This document shows positions 44,478 through 52,362 of a stretch of DNA of 52,362 nt, one piece after another. Location: the NCBI RefSeq assembly GCF_001544755.2, contig NZ_FCOF02000045.1, positions 1 to 52,362 on the forward strand. Reading direction: 5' to 3'. The notes beneath the pieces are model-generated. The model ran no database searches and was not told where the DNA came from. It worked only from the letters and a program-made list of their open reading frames with translations. The position numbers and the translations under genes are program-made. This stretch comes from Caballeronia catudaia (GTDB taxonomy: Bacteria > Pseudomonadota > Gammaproteobacteria > Burkholderiales > Burkholderiaceae). The stretch's first letter is position 1; each line of letters begins with the position of its first letter.

Positions 44478-47400
44478 AGTTGAGCAAGAAGATTTCGGGG
44501 TATTGGGTACTTGTCGGAGTGGCGACAGCATGTGCGGCGCTGTTCGCCTGGTTTAATGGTGCGGATATCGATCCTTCGCCTCAGCGTCGAATTTTTGTAG
44601 TTTGCCTGTTGGGCCTGATCGCGCTCGGATGGCGTGCGCCGCTTGCTGGATCATGGCGTTGGAGGGTACGTCGCGACAAGAAGGCGGATGCAAGTGACTT
44701 CGAGCGCGATGCGCAGGCGCGCGTGACCAATCCTGATGCCCCGAATGAGAGTCGCGCGACAACCCAGCGGCATTCATTGCAAACGACGTTGGTTGAGCAA
44801 TATGGCTGGCGTTGGCGTTATCGCTGCCGTTGGCTCCTGGTGGTCGGGGAGGAGCCGCTGGTCAAGAATTTCGCGCCAGAACTCGTGAAGGAGGGGTTCT
44901 CCATCAGCGGTGAGACGGTGCTGTTGTACGCGAAGCAAAACGGCAAAACGCTCGATGCGGATTGGCTTGGCCAGATTCGCCGGTTGCGCCATCGTCGACC
45001 GGTCGATGCGACCGTCGCGTTGGCGAATCGTTCGAGCACAGCGAATGCATCGTTCAATTCCGAAGCGTTGTCGCTGAGTCTGGCGCGTCAGTCGCAGGCG
45101 CTCAGATGGGTTGCGCCGGTGTATCTGGTCGATTGCTCAGAAGTTGCCAAACACCATTCGGAGACGGACGAGGCGATCGGGTTCCTATGGGCGAACGTGT
45201 CGGCCATGCCAGGCAATATCGGGGCTGCGCTGCTCGATTTGGCGCATCGACTGGCCGATGAAGGCGTCGCACGACTTGTGCGGAATCGGAGAGATCGATT
45301 CGCAGGAGAGCTTTCGCAGCATATTGCGAAAATGCACGGTGCGTTATCTGATCTTGTGGCGCGGGTGAATAGGTCTCATAGCGCTCTGAATGCGGTGCAT
45401 GGCCTGTTATTTGCGCCGAATTCCCAATGCACGACAACGGAACGCGTGCGGCAGGCCGACGAGGAGGAAGAGGAGACTCGACCTATATGGGAAACCATCG
45501 CGGATCACAGCCGCAAGGTTCACGGCCGGCGAGTAGGTTTTTCGCTTTCGACGACGGTGGCATGGTTCACCATCGCAATAAGCGCGCTTTGGCTGCTCGG
45601 CACGGTGATTTCTGGAGTGTTGAACCGAGCGGCGATGCAAGAGGCGGCGGCGACGCTGACCAAGCTTTCGTCCGTGCAGGACCCGACGCAGGCGCTGCTC
45701 GCACTCGATGCTTTGAATAAGCAGATTGACACGCTCGAAATCCATCGCAACGAAGGCGCTCCGTGGTTCGCCCGTTTCGGCCTGAATCATGATGCCGCGC
45801 TGCTGGACGCTTTGCGTCCTGGCTATCAGGGCGCCGTTTCGCGCGTGCTGATCGCGCCGATTCAAGGCAAGCTCGAAGAGCGTCTCAACCAACTCGCGTC
45901 ACTCTCCGACGCCGAGATCGCCAGCGGCGGCAACGCGCAAGTGCAGGCGGCCTACGACACGCTCAAGACGTATCTGATGCTTGCGCACCCCGAGCGCGTC
46001 GACGCCGCATTCCTTACCGCACAATTGCTGGCGACCAACGCCCCGACGCATCCCAACAATTCGTCGGTGACGCCCGGCACATGGGAAGACTTGCGCCAAC
46101 ATGCGATTGCCTTCTATACGGGTCATCTGAAACGTAACGCGGCACCGGCCATCACGCCGGACGTATCCCTTGTTGCCTCGACGCGCCAGACGATCATCGG
46201 CGTGCGCGGGATCCAGAACTCGACCGATGCGATCTACCAGCAGATCATCGAGGAAGCGAAGCCGAAGTATCCGCCGATCAGCTTGGCGACCTTGCTGGGC
46301 GATCATCCGAGCCGCGGCCTTTTCAATACGACCGCTACGGTTTCAGGCGTGTTCACGCGTGCGGCATGGGACGAACGCATCCCGAAGGCGATCGATGAAG
46401 CGAGCGAGCAGCGCACGGTCACGGGCGACTGGGTACTGTCGGACGCCAAGATCGGCAACACCGCGCCGTCCGCGCTCAAGACCGAGTTGCGCCAGCGCTA
46501 CTTCGACGATTACGCCCGTGCGTGGAGCCAGTTCCTGAACAGCATCCGCTGGCAGAACGCACCGTCGCTCTCGGGCACGGTCGACCAGTTGACACTGCTG
46601 GGCGATCCGCAACGCTCGCCGCTGGTGGCGCTGATGAACGCGATCGTCTATCAGGCGAGCGCCGGCGCTTCGACGCAATCGCTGTCGGATAACCTGATCG
46701 CGAAGGCACAGCAGTGGGCCGGCAAGGACGAGCAGGACCCGTCCAGACAGACGCAGCCGGCGATCGCGCCATTAGCGGCGGCCTTCGGCCCGATCCTGCG
46801 CCTGACCGGGAGCGACCTCGCGACCAACGCACCGGTCAATGCGAAGGGGACGCCCCAGATAGTCGGCGACCTCAGCCTGCCACGTTACCTTGAGCGCGTG
46901 ACCGCCATGCGTCTGAAGACTCAGCAGATGATGGCCAGCGCCGATCCGGACGCGATGTCGCGCATCGCCGCGCAAGCGATGCTTCAGGGCAAGACCTCCG
47001 ACATTGCCGACAGCCGCGACTATGCGAGCCGCCTCGCCGCAAGCCTCGGCGAACAGTGGTCCGGATTCGGGCACCTGTTCGAAGCGCCGCTCGACCAGAC
47101 GTGGCAGGTGGTGGTGCAACCTGCTTCAGCGAGCCTGAACGACATCTGGCGCAATTCGATCCTCGCCGACTGGAATCGCGCCTTTGGCGGACGCTATCCG
47201 TTCGCCGACTCGGACAACGATGCTTCTTTGCCCGACATGGCGCGCTTCATGCGGCTCGATAACGGCGTGATTGCGAGATTCGTCGCCACGCAACTTGCCG
47301 GCGTCATCGAACTACAAGGCGATCGCTGGGTTGCGGCACAGGGCGCCAATCAGGGCACGCTTACGCTGGATCCTGCATTCCTTGCCGCGCTCAATAAGCT

Positions 47401-47950
47401 CACGCACGTCTCGACCGTCCTGTTCCCCTCTGGCGACGCCCGCGTGCGTTTCGAACTTCGCGGCGTGCCCACGCCCGGCATCACGGACCTGAAGCTCATC
47501 GCGTCGGGCCAGCAGCTGCACTATTTCAACCAGATGGAACAGTGGGTGCCGTTCGAATGGCCGGGTCAGGCGCTCGACAACCAGGCGCAGTTGCAGTGGG
47601 AAACCGATGAAGGCGGTTTGCGCTCGACGATGTATGCGCAAGGACGCTTCGCACTGATTCGCCTGCTGGAGCGCGCGAAAGCCGAACAGCAGGACAACGC
47701 GCGCTATCTGCTGTCGTGGACGCCGGATCAGAGCTTGGGTGTCCCGCTGTCGGTACAACTGCGCGCCGAAGCCGGTGCCGGTCCGCTCGACGTGCTGCAG
47801 TTGCGCCACTTCGCGTTGCCCACGCGCATTTTCGTGACGAGCGTGGCGAAAGATGGATCGAAGCTTTCGGGACCGACACCGCCGCCCCTGCCACCGGGCG
47901 CCATCGCCTCCGCACAAAAACTCGGCGTGCCGCTGCCGGTGATGAAGTGA
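44474..47950 (+). CDS. tssM: T6SS membrane-complex protein TssM (IcmF), degenerate Walker A
   Basis: 1158 residues. It has two N-terminal membrane segments, a third (TVAWFTIAISALWLLGTVIS) near residue 360, and a large periplasmic part with the IcmF-related and C-terminal domains (LPRYLERVTAMRLKTQQMMA, YFNQMEQWVPFEWPGQ). TssM spans the envelope with TssL and TssJ. The cytoplasmic domain is short, and where Walker A should be it reads LLVVGEEPLVKNFAP (121-135), with no GxGKT/S. NTP binding is probably lost. Coupled by 4 bp to the upstream membrane gene; tssF, tssG and tssJ follow. Confidence 0.9.
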   Translation: MKLSKKISGYWVLVGVATACAALFAWFNGADIDPSPQRRIFVVCLLGLIALGWRAPLAGSWRWRVRRDKKADASDFERDAQARVTNPDAPNESRATTQRHSLQTTLVEQYGWRWRYRCRWLLVVGEEPLVKNFAPELVKEGFSISGETVLLYAKQNGKTLDADWLGQIRRLRHRRPVDATVALANRSSTANASFNSEALSLSLARQSQALRWVAPVYLVDCSEVAKHHSETDEAIGFLWANVSAMPGNIGAALLDLAHRLADEGVARLVRNRRDRFAGELSQHIAKMHGALSDLVARVNRSHSALNAVHGLLFAPNSQCTTTERVRQADEEEEETRPIWETIADHSRKVHGRRVGFSLSTTVAWFTIAISALWLLGTVISGVLNRAAMQEAAATLTKLSSVQDPTQALLALDALNKQIDTLEIHRNEGAPWFARFGLNHDAALLDALRPGYQGAVSRVLIAPIQGKLEERLNQLASLSDAEIASGGNAQVQAAYDTLKTYLMLAHPERVDAAFLTAQLLATNAPTHPNNSSVTPGTWEDLRQHAIAFYTGHLKRNAAPAITPDVSLVASTRQTIIGVRGIQNSTDAIYQQIIEEAKPKYPPISLATLLGDHPSRGLFNTTATVSGVFTRAAWDERIPKAIDEASEQRTVTGDWVLSDAKIGNTAPSALKTELRQRYFDDYARAWSQFLNSIRWQNAPSLSGTVDQLTLLGDPQRSPLVALMNAIVYQASAGASTQSLSDNLIAKAQQWAGKDEQDPSRQTQPAIAPLAAAFGPILRLTGSDLATNAPVNAKGTPQIVGDLSLPRYLERVTAMRLKTQQMMASADPDAMSRIAAQAMLQGKTSDIADSRDYASRLAASLGEQWSGFGHLFEAPLDQTWQVVVQPASASLNDIWRNSILADWNRAFGGRYPFADSDNDASLPDMARFMRLDNGVIARFVATQLAGVIELQGDRWVAAQGANQGTLTLDPAFLAALNKLTHVSTVLFPSGDARVRFELRGVPTPGITDLKLIASGQQLHYFNQMEQWVPFEWPGQALDNQAQLQWETDEGGLRSTMYAQGRFALIRLLERAKAEQQDNARYLLSWTPDQSLGVPLSVQLRAEAGAGPLDVLQLRHFALPTRIFVTSVAKDGSKLSGPTPPPLPPGAIASAQKLGVPLPVMK

Positions 47951-47982
47951 CGCGCGCGCGTCACCATGAGAATCCAATCTGA

Positions 47983-49832
47983 ATGAAGAACGATAAAACG
48001 CCCGACGTCGAACAGCATGCCGACCCGCATCCCGATCCGGTTCTCCGCTACTACGAAGCCGAGATGCGCTATCTGCGCGAGGCGGGGCGCGAGTTCGCAC
48101 GCGCGCATCCGGACCGGGCGCGCATGCTCAATCTCGATCGCGTCGGCGACCGCGATCCTTACGTCGAACGCCTCTAGAAGGCTTCGCATTTCTCACCGGA
48201 CGCCTCCAACAGAAACTCGACGACGAATTGCCCGAGCTGACCGAGGGGCTCGTGAGCCTGCTGTGGCCGCACTACCTGCGCATGATTCCGTCGCTGTCGG
48301 TCGTGGAGTTGACCCCGCTTGGCGAAAAGCATCAGCGCACCGAGCACGTACCGGCAGGCGTGGCCGTGCGCTCCGCACCGATTCCGGCTGGCAACGACTC
48401 GGGTAGCGGCGCCACACAAAAGACCGTCCAGTGCCTGTACCGAACCACGCAGCCCGTCGAATTGCACCCGCTGCGCCTGCTGCAGGCCGGACCCACCGTG
48501 CGTCACGACGGCCGCTCGGTGATCCGTCTCGCCTTCGAACTGGATCATTCGGCGAACCGCAAGGAAACGGATCTGTCGCGCCTGCGCTTGTATCTGAACG
48601 CGGACTTGCCGACCGCCTTCGCGATGCACCTGGCGCTCACGCGTCAAATCCACACGATCGAATGGCGCGTGCCTGAAATTCGCGACGGTGAAGCGTTGCC
48701 GCTCGCGGGCGTCACCATCGAACCTGCGGGTTTCTCACCCGAGGAACGCCTGTGGCCGAAGTCAGATGCCGCGTTCTCCGGCTATCAGTTGCTGCTCGAA
48801 TACTTCACGTTCCGCGAGAAGTTTCTCTTCGTCGATCTGTGCGGATTCGACGTCGAGAAGCTTCCCGAGAACTCGACGCGCTTCGAACTGGAAATCGTGC
48901 TCGAACATCCGTATCCCTCCGATCAGCGTTTCAACAGGGACAACGTGCGGCTCTTCTGCACGCCAGTCATCAACCTGTTCGAGCTCGATGCGGAGCCGGT
49001 CGTCATCGATCATCACGAGACGGAATATCGGGTGGTGCCGGCGGGCTATCAGGGTGAGCACGTCGAAACCTATTCAGTCGATGCGGTCGAAGCCTTCGAT
49101 CACGAAAGCTCCGAGCGCTACGAGTACGTGCCGTTCGCGACCTTCCGCCATCGCGGTGGGATGATGCGCCATGAAGCGCCCGAGCGCTATTTCCATACGC
49201 GCGTGCGGCCTGGCATGGACGGCTTGCATGAGACGTGGGTAATCTTCGGCGGCCACGCGTGGGAGACGATGCAGGATTTGCCGGAGGAAAGCGTGTCGCT
49301 GCACGTGACGGGCACCAACGGCATGCTGCCGCGCAAGGGCTTGCGGGAAGCACGTCTGGACGAACTCGCGGAAAGTACGCCGAATGTCGCGGGCGTGCGC
49401 AATCTCATCGCGCCGACCTTGCCGCTGTATCCGCCCACGGGCGACCGCTTCCAGTGGCGCGTCCTGTCACATCTCGCGCCCAACTTCCTGTCGATGATGA
49501 ACGCGGAGGTGCTGCGCGGCGCGCTCGCACTCTACGACTGGACCAACGATGAACTGAATCGCCGGCGTCTGGCGGGGATTCTGTGGGTGTCGGAAGAGCT
49601 GCTCGAAGAGGTGACGGGCGGCGCGGTGGAGCGGGGCGTGTTGATCGAAGTGACGCTCGACTCGCAGGCCTTCTCCGGCGATGGCGACGTGATGTTGTTC
49701 GGCGAATTGCTGCATCGCTTTTTCGAACAATACGCAGAGATCAACCTGTTCACGGAGCTGGCGATCGTGAGTCTGCCGTCGAAAACGCGCATCGAATGGC
49801 CGCGCAGCAAGACGTGGCGGGCGCCGCTATGA
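47983..49832 (+). pseudogene. tssF: T6SS baseplate protein TssF, single frameshift
   Basis: The N-terminus (VLRYYEAEMRYLREAGREFA, RDPYVERL) meets a TAG at 48175-48177; one frame over, EGFAFLTGRLQQKLDDELPE continues immediately and the rest is intact to KTWRAPL. Inserting one base at CTCTAGAAGG restores LLEGFAFLTG, the normal TssF sequence. Middle and C-terminal motifs are present (LVSLLWPHYLRMIPSLSVVE, LYDWTNDELNRRRLAGIL). TssF forms the wedge with TssG/TssK/TssE; if the shift is real, the T6SS here cannot assemble a baseplate from this copy. An internal ATG at about 48282 would give only a truncated product. Confidence 0.82.
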
Positions 49833-50923
49833 GCGCACGCGAATTGGCGAACGTGGAACCGTTGGTCGTAGCGCTCCTCGCACGTGCACCGAAGATGAGC
49901 TTCATGCAGCTCTGCCGGCTGCTGGAAGCGGGGATGCCTGAGCGCGCGGGCTTCGGTGAGCGCGACACACCCGAACAAGAGCCGGTGCGCTTCCGCTCGC
50001 GCGCCCGTATGGGTTTTCCGGCGGGCGAGATCGCGGGCGTCGAATATGCCGATATCGACGATGATCCTTATGCCACGTCCCAGCCGCCGACGATCCGCAC
50101 GACCTTCATGGGTCTGTACGGCGTCGATGCGGCGATGCCTAGCCACTATCTGGACGACGTCGCCCAGCGCGAGGAAGGACACGAAGCGGTCGAAGCGTTT
50201 CTCGATCAATTTCACCACCGGTTCGTGACGCTGCTGTACCGGGCGTGGAAGAAGTATCGCTATCCGGAGCGTTTTCGATACGGCGGCACCGATGCGCAGT
50301 CGAAGAATCTGCTGTGTCTGATCGGCTTTGGCTGGGGTAACAAGCCAGCACGCGCAGGACTGCCCGATGCGCGCACGCTGGCGCTGCTGGGTCTCATGAT
50401 CCAGCGCACGCGCACACCGGAAGGGCTGGCGGGTGTGATTGCGCTCGGCGCACCGGGCGTGGAAGTGAAAGTCGATGAATTCTGGCCGGTTGCGAAGCGC
50501 GCCGGGCAGCAACAGCCGCTCACGACGAAGGGAACGGTTGCGAAAGGCCGTGGACTCGGCGGTGGCTACGTGCTGGGCAAGCGCCTGCCATATCGCAGCC
50601 GTGCGGTGCGCGTGACGCTGCAGCCACAGGACGCGCAGCAAGCACGCGATCTGCTGCCGGGCGGTTGGCTGCATCGCGACGTAAAAGCGCTCGTGGGGCT
50701 CTACATGGGCGTGAAGGCGGACGTGCATCTGCGCATGCAAATGTCCTCGCGCTTCGCGCCTACGCCGTCGGTGGGCGAGAAACGCACGGATGTCGCGCCG
50801 CGTTTGGGCTGGACCGTTGTGCTGCCGGCGCAGCAGGAGCGTGCCATCACAGTGGAACTGGGCGTGTGCGAAGCGTTTCCGATGCCTCAGCCCAATCCAT
50901 ATATGCAGCAGCACGCCGCGTGA
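49829..50923 (+). CDS. tssG: T6SS baseplate protein TssG
   Basis: 364 residues, starting with ATG at 49829 that overlaps the TssF stop (ATGA). Family features are FMQLCRLLEAGMPER, VRFRSRARMGFPAGEI, TTFMGLYGVDAAMPSHYLDD and FLDQFHHRFVTLLYRAWKKY, with the C-terminal LPGGWLHRDVKALVGLYMGV. It binds TssF in the wedge subcomplex. Intact. Confidence 0.93.
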   Translation: MSARELANVEPLVVALLARAPKMSFMQLCRLLEAGMPERAGFGERDTPEQEPVRFRSRARMGFPAGEIAGVEYADIDDDPYATSQPPTIRTTFMGLYGVDAAMPSHYLDDVAQREEGHEAVEAFLDQFHHRFVTLLYRAWKKYRYPERFRYGGTDAQSKNLLCLIGFGWGNKPARAGLPDARTLALLGLMIQRTRTPEGLAGVIALGAPGVEVKVDEFWPVAKRAGQQQPLTTKGTVAKGRGLGGGYVLGKRLPYRSRAVRVTLQPQDAQQARDLLPGGWLHRDVKALVGLYMGVKADVHLRMQMSSRFAPTPSVGEKRTDVAPRLGWTVVLPAQQERAITVELGVCEAFPMPQPNPYMQQHAA

Positions 50924-50938
50924 GTAAAGGGAGAAACG

Positions 50939-51457
50939 ATGCTCATTCGATATAGCGCGGTGCTGGCGTTACTGTTGTCAGGGTGCGGCGCATGGCAGGC
51001 CGTCTCCGATAGCACGTCGAATGCCTACGATACGGTGTTCCACAACCGCGGAAGAACGGTCAACGTCGATCTGGGCGCAAACGCTGGGTTGAATCGGGAC
51101 AGCGCGGGCCGCTCGAACTCGGTTGCCGTGCGCGTCTATCAGTTGAAGGATCGTAAGCGCTTTGACGGCGCCTCCTACGGTGATCTGATTGTCAAGGACG
51201 CGCCTGTGCTTAACGAGGATTTACAGGCGAGCATGGCGGTCGTGGTGAACCCCGGTGGCGCGGCAAACCTCTCGCAACCAATGATGAAGGACACGAAGTA
51301 CGTGGCGATTGCGGCGTTTTTTCAAAACCCGGACAAGACGGGAACATGGAAGCAGGTCATCAAGAGCGAGTCACTGTCGGCAGACGAACCGCTCAAGCTG
51401 GCGCTGGTGGATAAAGCGCTGTCGATCACCGACGACACCAAGGCACGTAGAAAATGA
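50939..51457 (+). CDS. tssJ: T6SS outer-membrane lipoprotein TssJ
   Basis: Lipoprotein signal with lipobox LLSG-Cys16 (MLIRYSAVLALLLSGCGAW). The mature beta-sandwich has NSVAVRVYQLKDRKRFDGAS, then DLQASMAVVVNPGGAANLSQ and KYVAIAAFFQNPDKTGTWKQ, all typical of TssJ. It anchors the TssL/TssM complex to the outer membrane. AAGGGAG lies before the ATG. The stop overlaps the start of the following zinc-ribbon gene. Confidence 0.92.
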   Translation: MLIRYSAVLALLLSGCGAWQAVSDSTSNAYDTVFHNRGRTVNVDLGANAGLNRDSAGRSNSVAVRVYQLKDRKRFDGASYGDLIVKDAPVLNEDLQASMAVVVNPGGAANLSQPMMKDTKYVAIAAFFQNPDKTGTWKQVIKSESLSADEPLKLALVDKALSITDDTKARRK

Positions 51458-52362
51458 GCGGCGCTGGACAGTTGGAAGCCAATCGCTATCTGATCAAGCT
51501 GCATGAGGGTGCGGCTAAACTGGGTTGGCGGTGCGTGTCGGAAGTGTGGGCAGGCAGCAGCGCGCGCTATCTGTTCGAATGTGCGAAAGGGCATCGCTTT
51601 GAGCGTGGCGCTAACGCCTTCTACGGCAGACCGCACTGCATGGAGTGTGAGGCTGAGGAGATCCGCTCGCGTTGTATGACCAACATAGAAGCGCACGGTG
51701 GCACGCTGCTGGGCGTCTTCACGGGACTTCGTGATCGCCGTCGGGTGCGTTGTGCGCAGGGGCATGAGTGGGCGCCGACAGGAGCAAGCCTTTGCCTGGG
51801 TCATTGGTGCATGCGATGCAAGGCCGAAGCTGACGGACGGCGCGCATTGCGCAGCGATGGTCTGGAGCGGCTGCATGCAGTCGCCGCCGCTAAAGGCGTG
51901 CGGTGCCTGGCCGATGAGTACACGGGAAGCCGTCACTTATATCCTTTCGAGTGCGATTGCGACCATCGGTGGACCGCGCGAGGCGATGCCGTCCTGAGCG
52001 AAACGCTATCGTGCTCGCGTTGCCAGAATATGCGCGTAGCCGCGAATTTGGAACCCAATCCCTATCTGGCCAGGCTGCACGATCATGCGACTAAGCTCGG
52101 TTGGCGGTGCCTGTCGCAAGAGTGGGCGGGCAGTAACGCGCGCTATTTGTTCGAATGTGCGAAGGGGCATCGTTTCGAGCGCGGCATTACTTTCCTCTAT
52201 CGCAGATCACACTGCATGGAGTGTGAAGCCGAGGATATCCGCTCGCGTTGCTACACAAACATTGCCGCGCACGGCGGCACGCTGCTATTGAGTTTTACTA
52301 AATCCATGACAACCGATTCTCGGCTTGAGCGTTATACGATCATCGCCTTGATGAGGGATGAG
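51454..52362 (+). CDS. Zinc-ribbon tandem repeat protein coupled to tssJ, 3' end outside window
   Basis: ATG at 51454 overlaps the tssJ stop (ATGA) and the frame is open to the window end (303 residues visible). Four zinc-ribbon modules with CxxxxH...CxxC spacing are seen: FECAKGHRFERGAN...HCMEC, VRCAQGHEWAPTGA...WCMRC, FECDCDHRWTARGD...SCSRC and FECAKGHRFERGIT...HCMEC. The first and fourth are nearly identical, part of a 192-residue in-frame duplication. They resemble the probable zinc-ribbon family (PF14311-like) seen in phage and restriction-associated proteins. No T6SS role is known; coupling suggests co-regulation. The last about 25 residues (SFTKSMTTDSRLERYTII) depart abruptly from the repeat. 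Confidence 0.75.
   Translation, partial: MSGAGQLEANRYLIKLHEGAAKLGWRCVSEVWAGSSARYLFECAKGHRFERGANAFYGRPHCMECEAEEIRSRCMTNIEAHGGTLLGVFTGLRDRRRVRCAQGHEWAPTGASLCLGHWCMRCKAEADGRRALRSDGLERLHAVAAAKGVRCLADEYTGSRHLYPFECDCDHRWTARGDAVLSETLSCSRCQNMRVAANLEPNPYLARLHDHATKLGWRCLSQEWAGSNARYLFECAKGHRFERGITFLYRRSHCMECEAEDIRSRCYTNIAAHGGTLLLSFTKSMTTDSRLERYTIIALMRDE
51472..52286 (+). repeat. In-frame direct repeat, period 576 bp, within the zinc-ribbon gene
   Basis: 51472-51710 and 52048-52286 are highly similar at the DNA level (both read TTGGAA.CCAATC.CTATCTG... through GCGGCACGCTGCT). Spacing of 576 bp equals 192 codons. After 52286 the similarity ends sharply and the sequence becomes AT-richer. Confidence 0.85.

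Overview
The window is GC-rich DNA from a betaproteobacterium of the Burkholderiaceae, most likely in or near Burkholderia, Paraburkholderia or Caballeronia. The evidence is the codon bias, a general porin, a DUF2968 protein, a PiT phosphate transporter, many small conserved Burkholderia-type orphan proteins, and a T6SS effector of the VasX/BTH_I2691 type. The species is an inference; no marker gene for naming it is present.

Positions 1-16070 are mostly ordinary chromosome. The left edge holds the decayed right end of a genomic island (a multiply frameshifted P4-type tyrosine integrase). Then come small orphan genes, the phosphate transporter, a frameshifted phytase-like esterase next to a headless glycerophosphodiesterase relict, a PRC-barrel protein, an RNase H-like protein, a short-chain dehydrogenase, a porin, a LysE exporter and a POT peptide transporter, ending at an initiator tRNA-fMet with a near-consensus promoter.

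Positions 16072-35000 are a prophage remnant abutting tRNA-fMet. A large serine recombinase overlaps the tRNA 3' end antisense, and a recT gene on the minus strand is truncated. An abrupt junction near 18770 fuses recT head-to-head with the 3' part of a tail tape-measure gene. Replication, packaging, head, lysis, tail sheath and tail tube genes are all missing. What survives is the distal contractile-tail module: tape measure/lysozyme, baseplate proteins, Gp138-type spike, gp25-like wedge, baseplate J, tail protein and two tail fibres with an accessory protein. Two cargo genes interrupt it: a small exported protein on the opposite strand (20313-20753), and a 1628-residue P-loop STAND-like protein with a C-terminal PLD-like domain (23822-28708) in visibly AT-richer DNA. 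The latter is the best candidate for an undescribed anti-phage defence gene.

Positions 35105-52362 are part of a type VI secretion gene cluster, all on the plus strand and starting about 100 bp after the last tail fibre: vgrG, a DUF4123 adaptor, a VasX-like pore-forming effector, two tandem paralogous membrane proteins (likely immunity), PAAR, an unknown membrane protein, a tssM whose Walker A site is degenerate, a frameshifted tssF, tssG, tssJ, and a zinc-ribbon repeat protein translationally coupled to tssJ that runs off the window. Hcp, TssB/C/K/L/A/E and ClpV are not in the window.

Single-base frameshifts recur in otherwise well-conserved genes (integrase, phytase-like, small tail gene, tssF). 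Either several loci are decaying or the assembly carries uncorrected indels; the sequence alone cannot decide.
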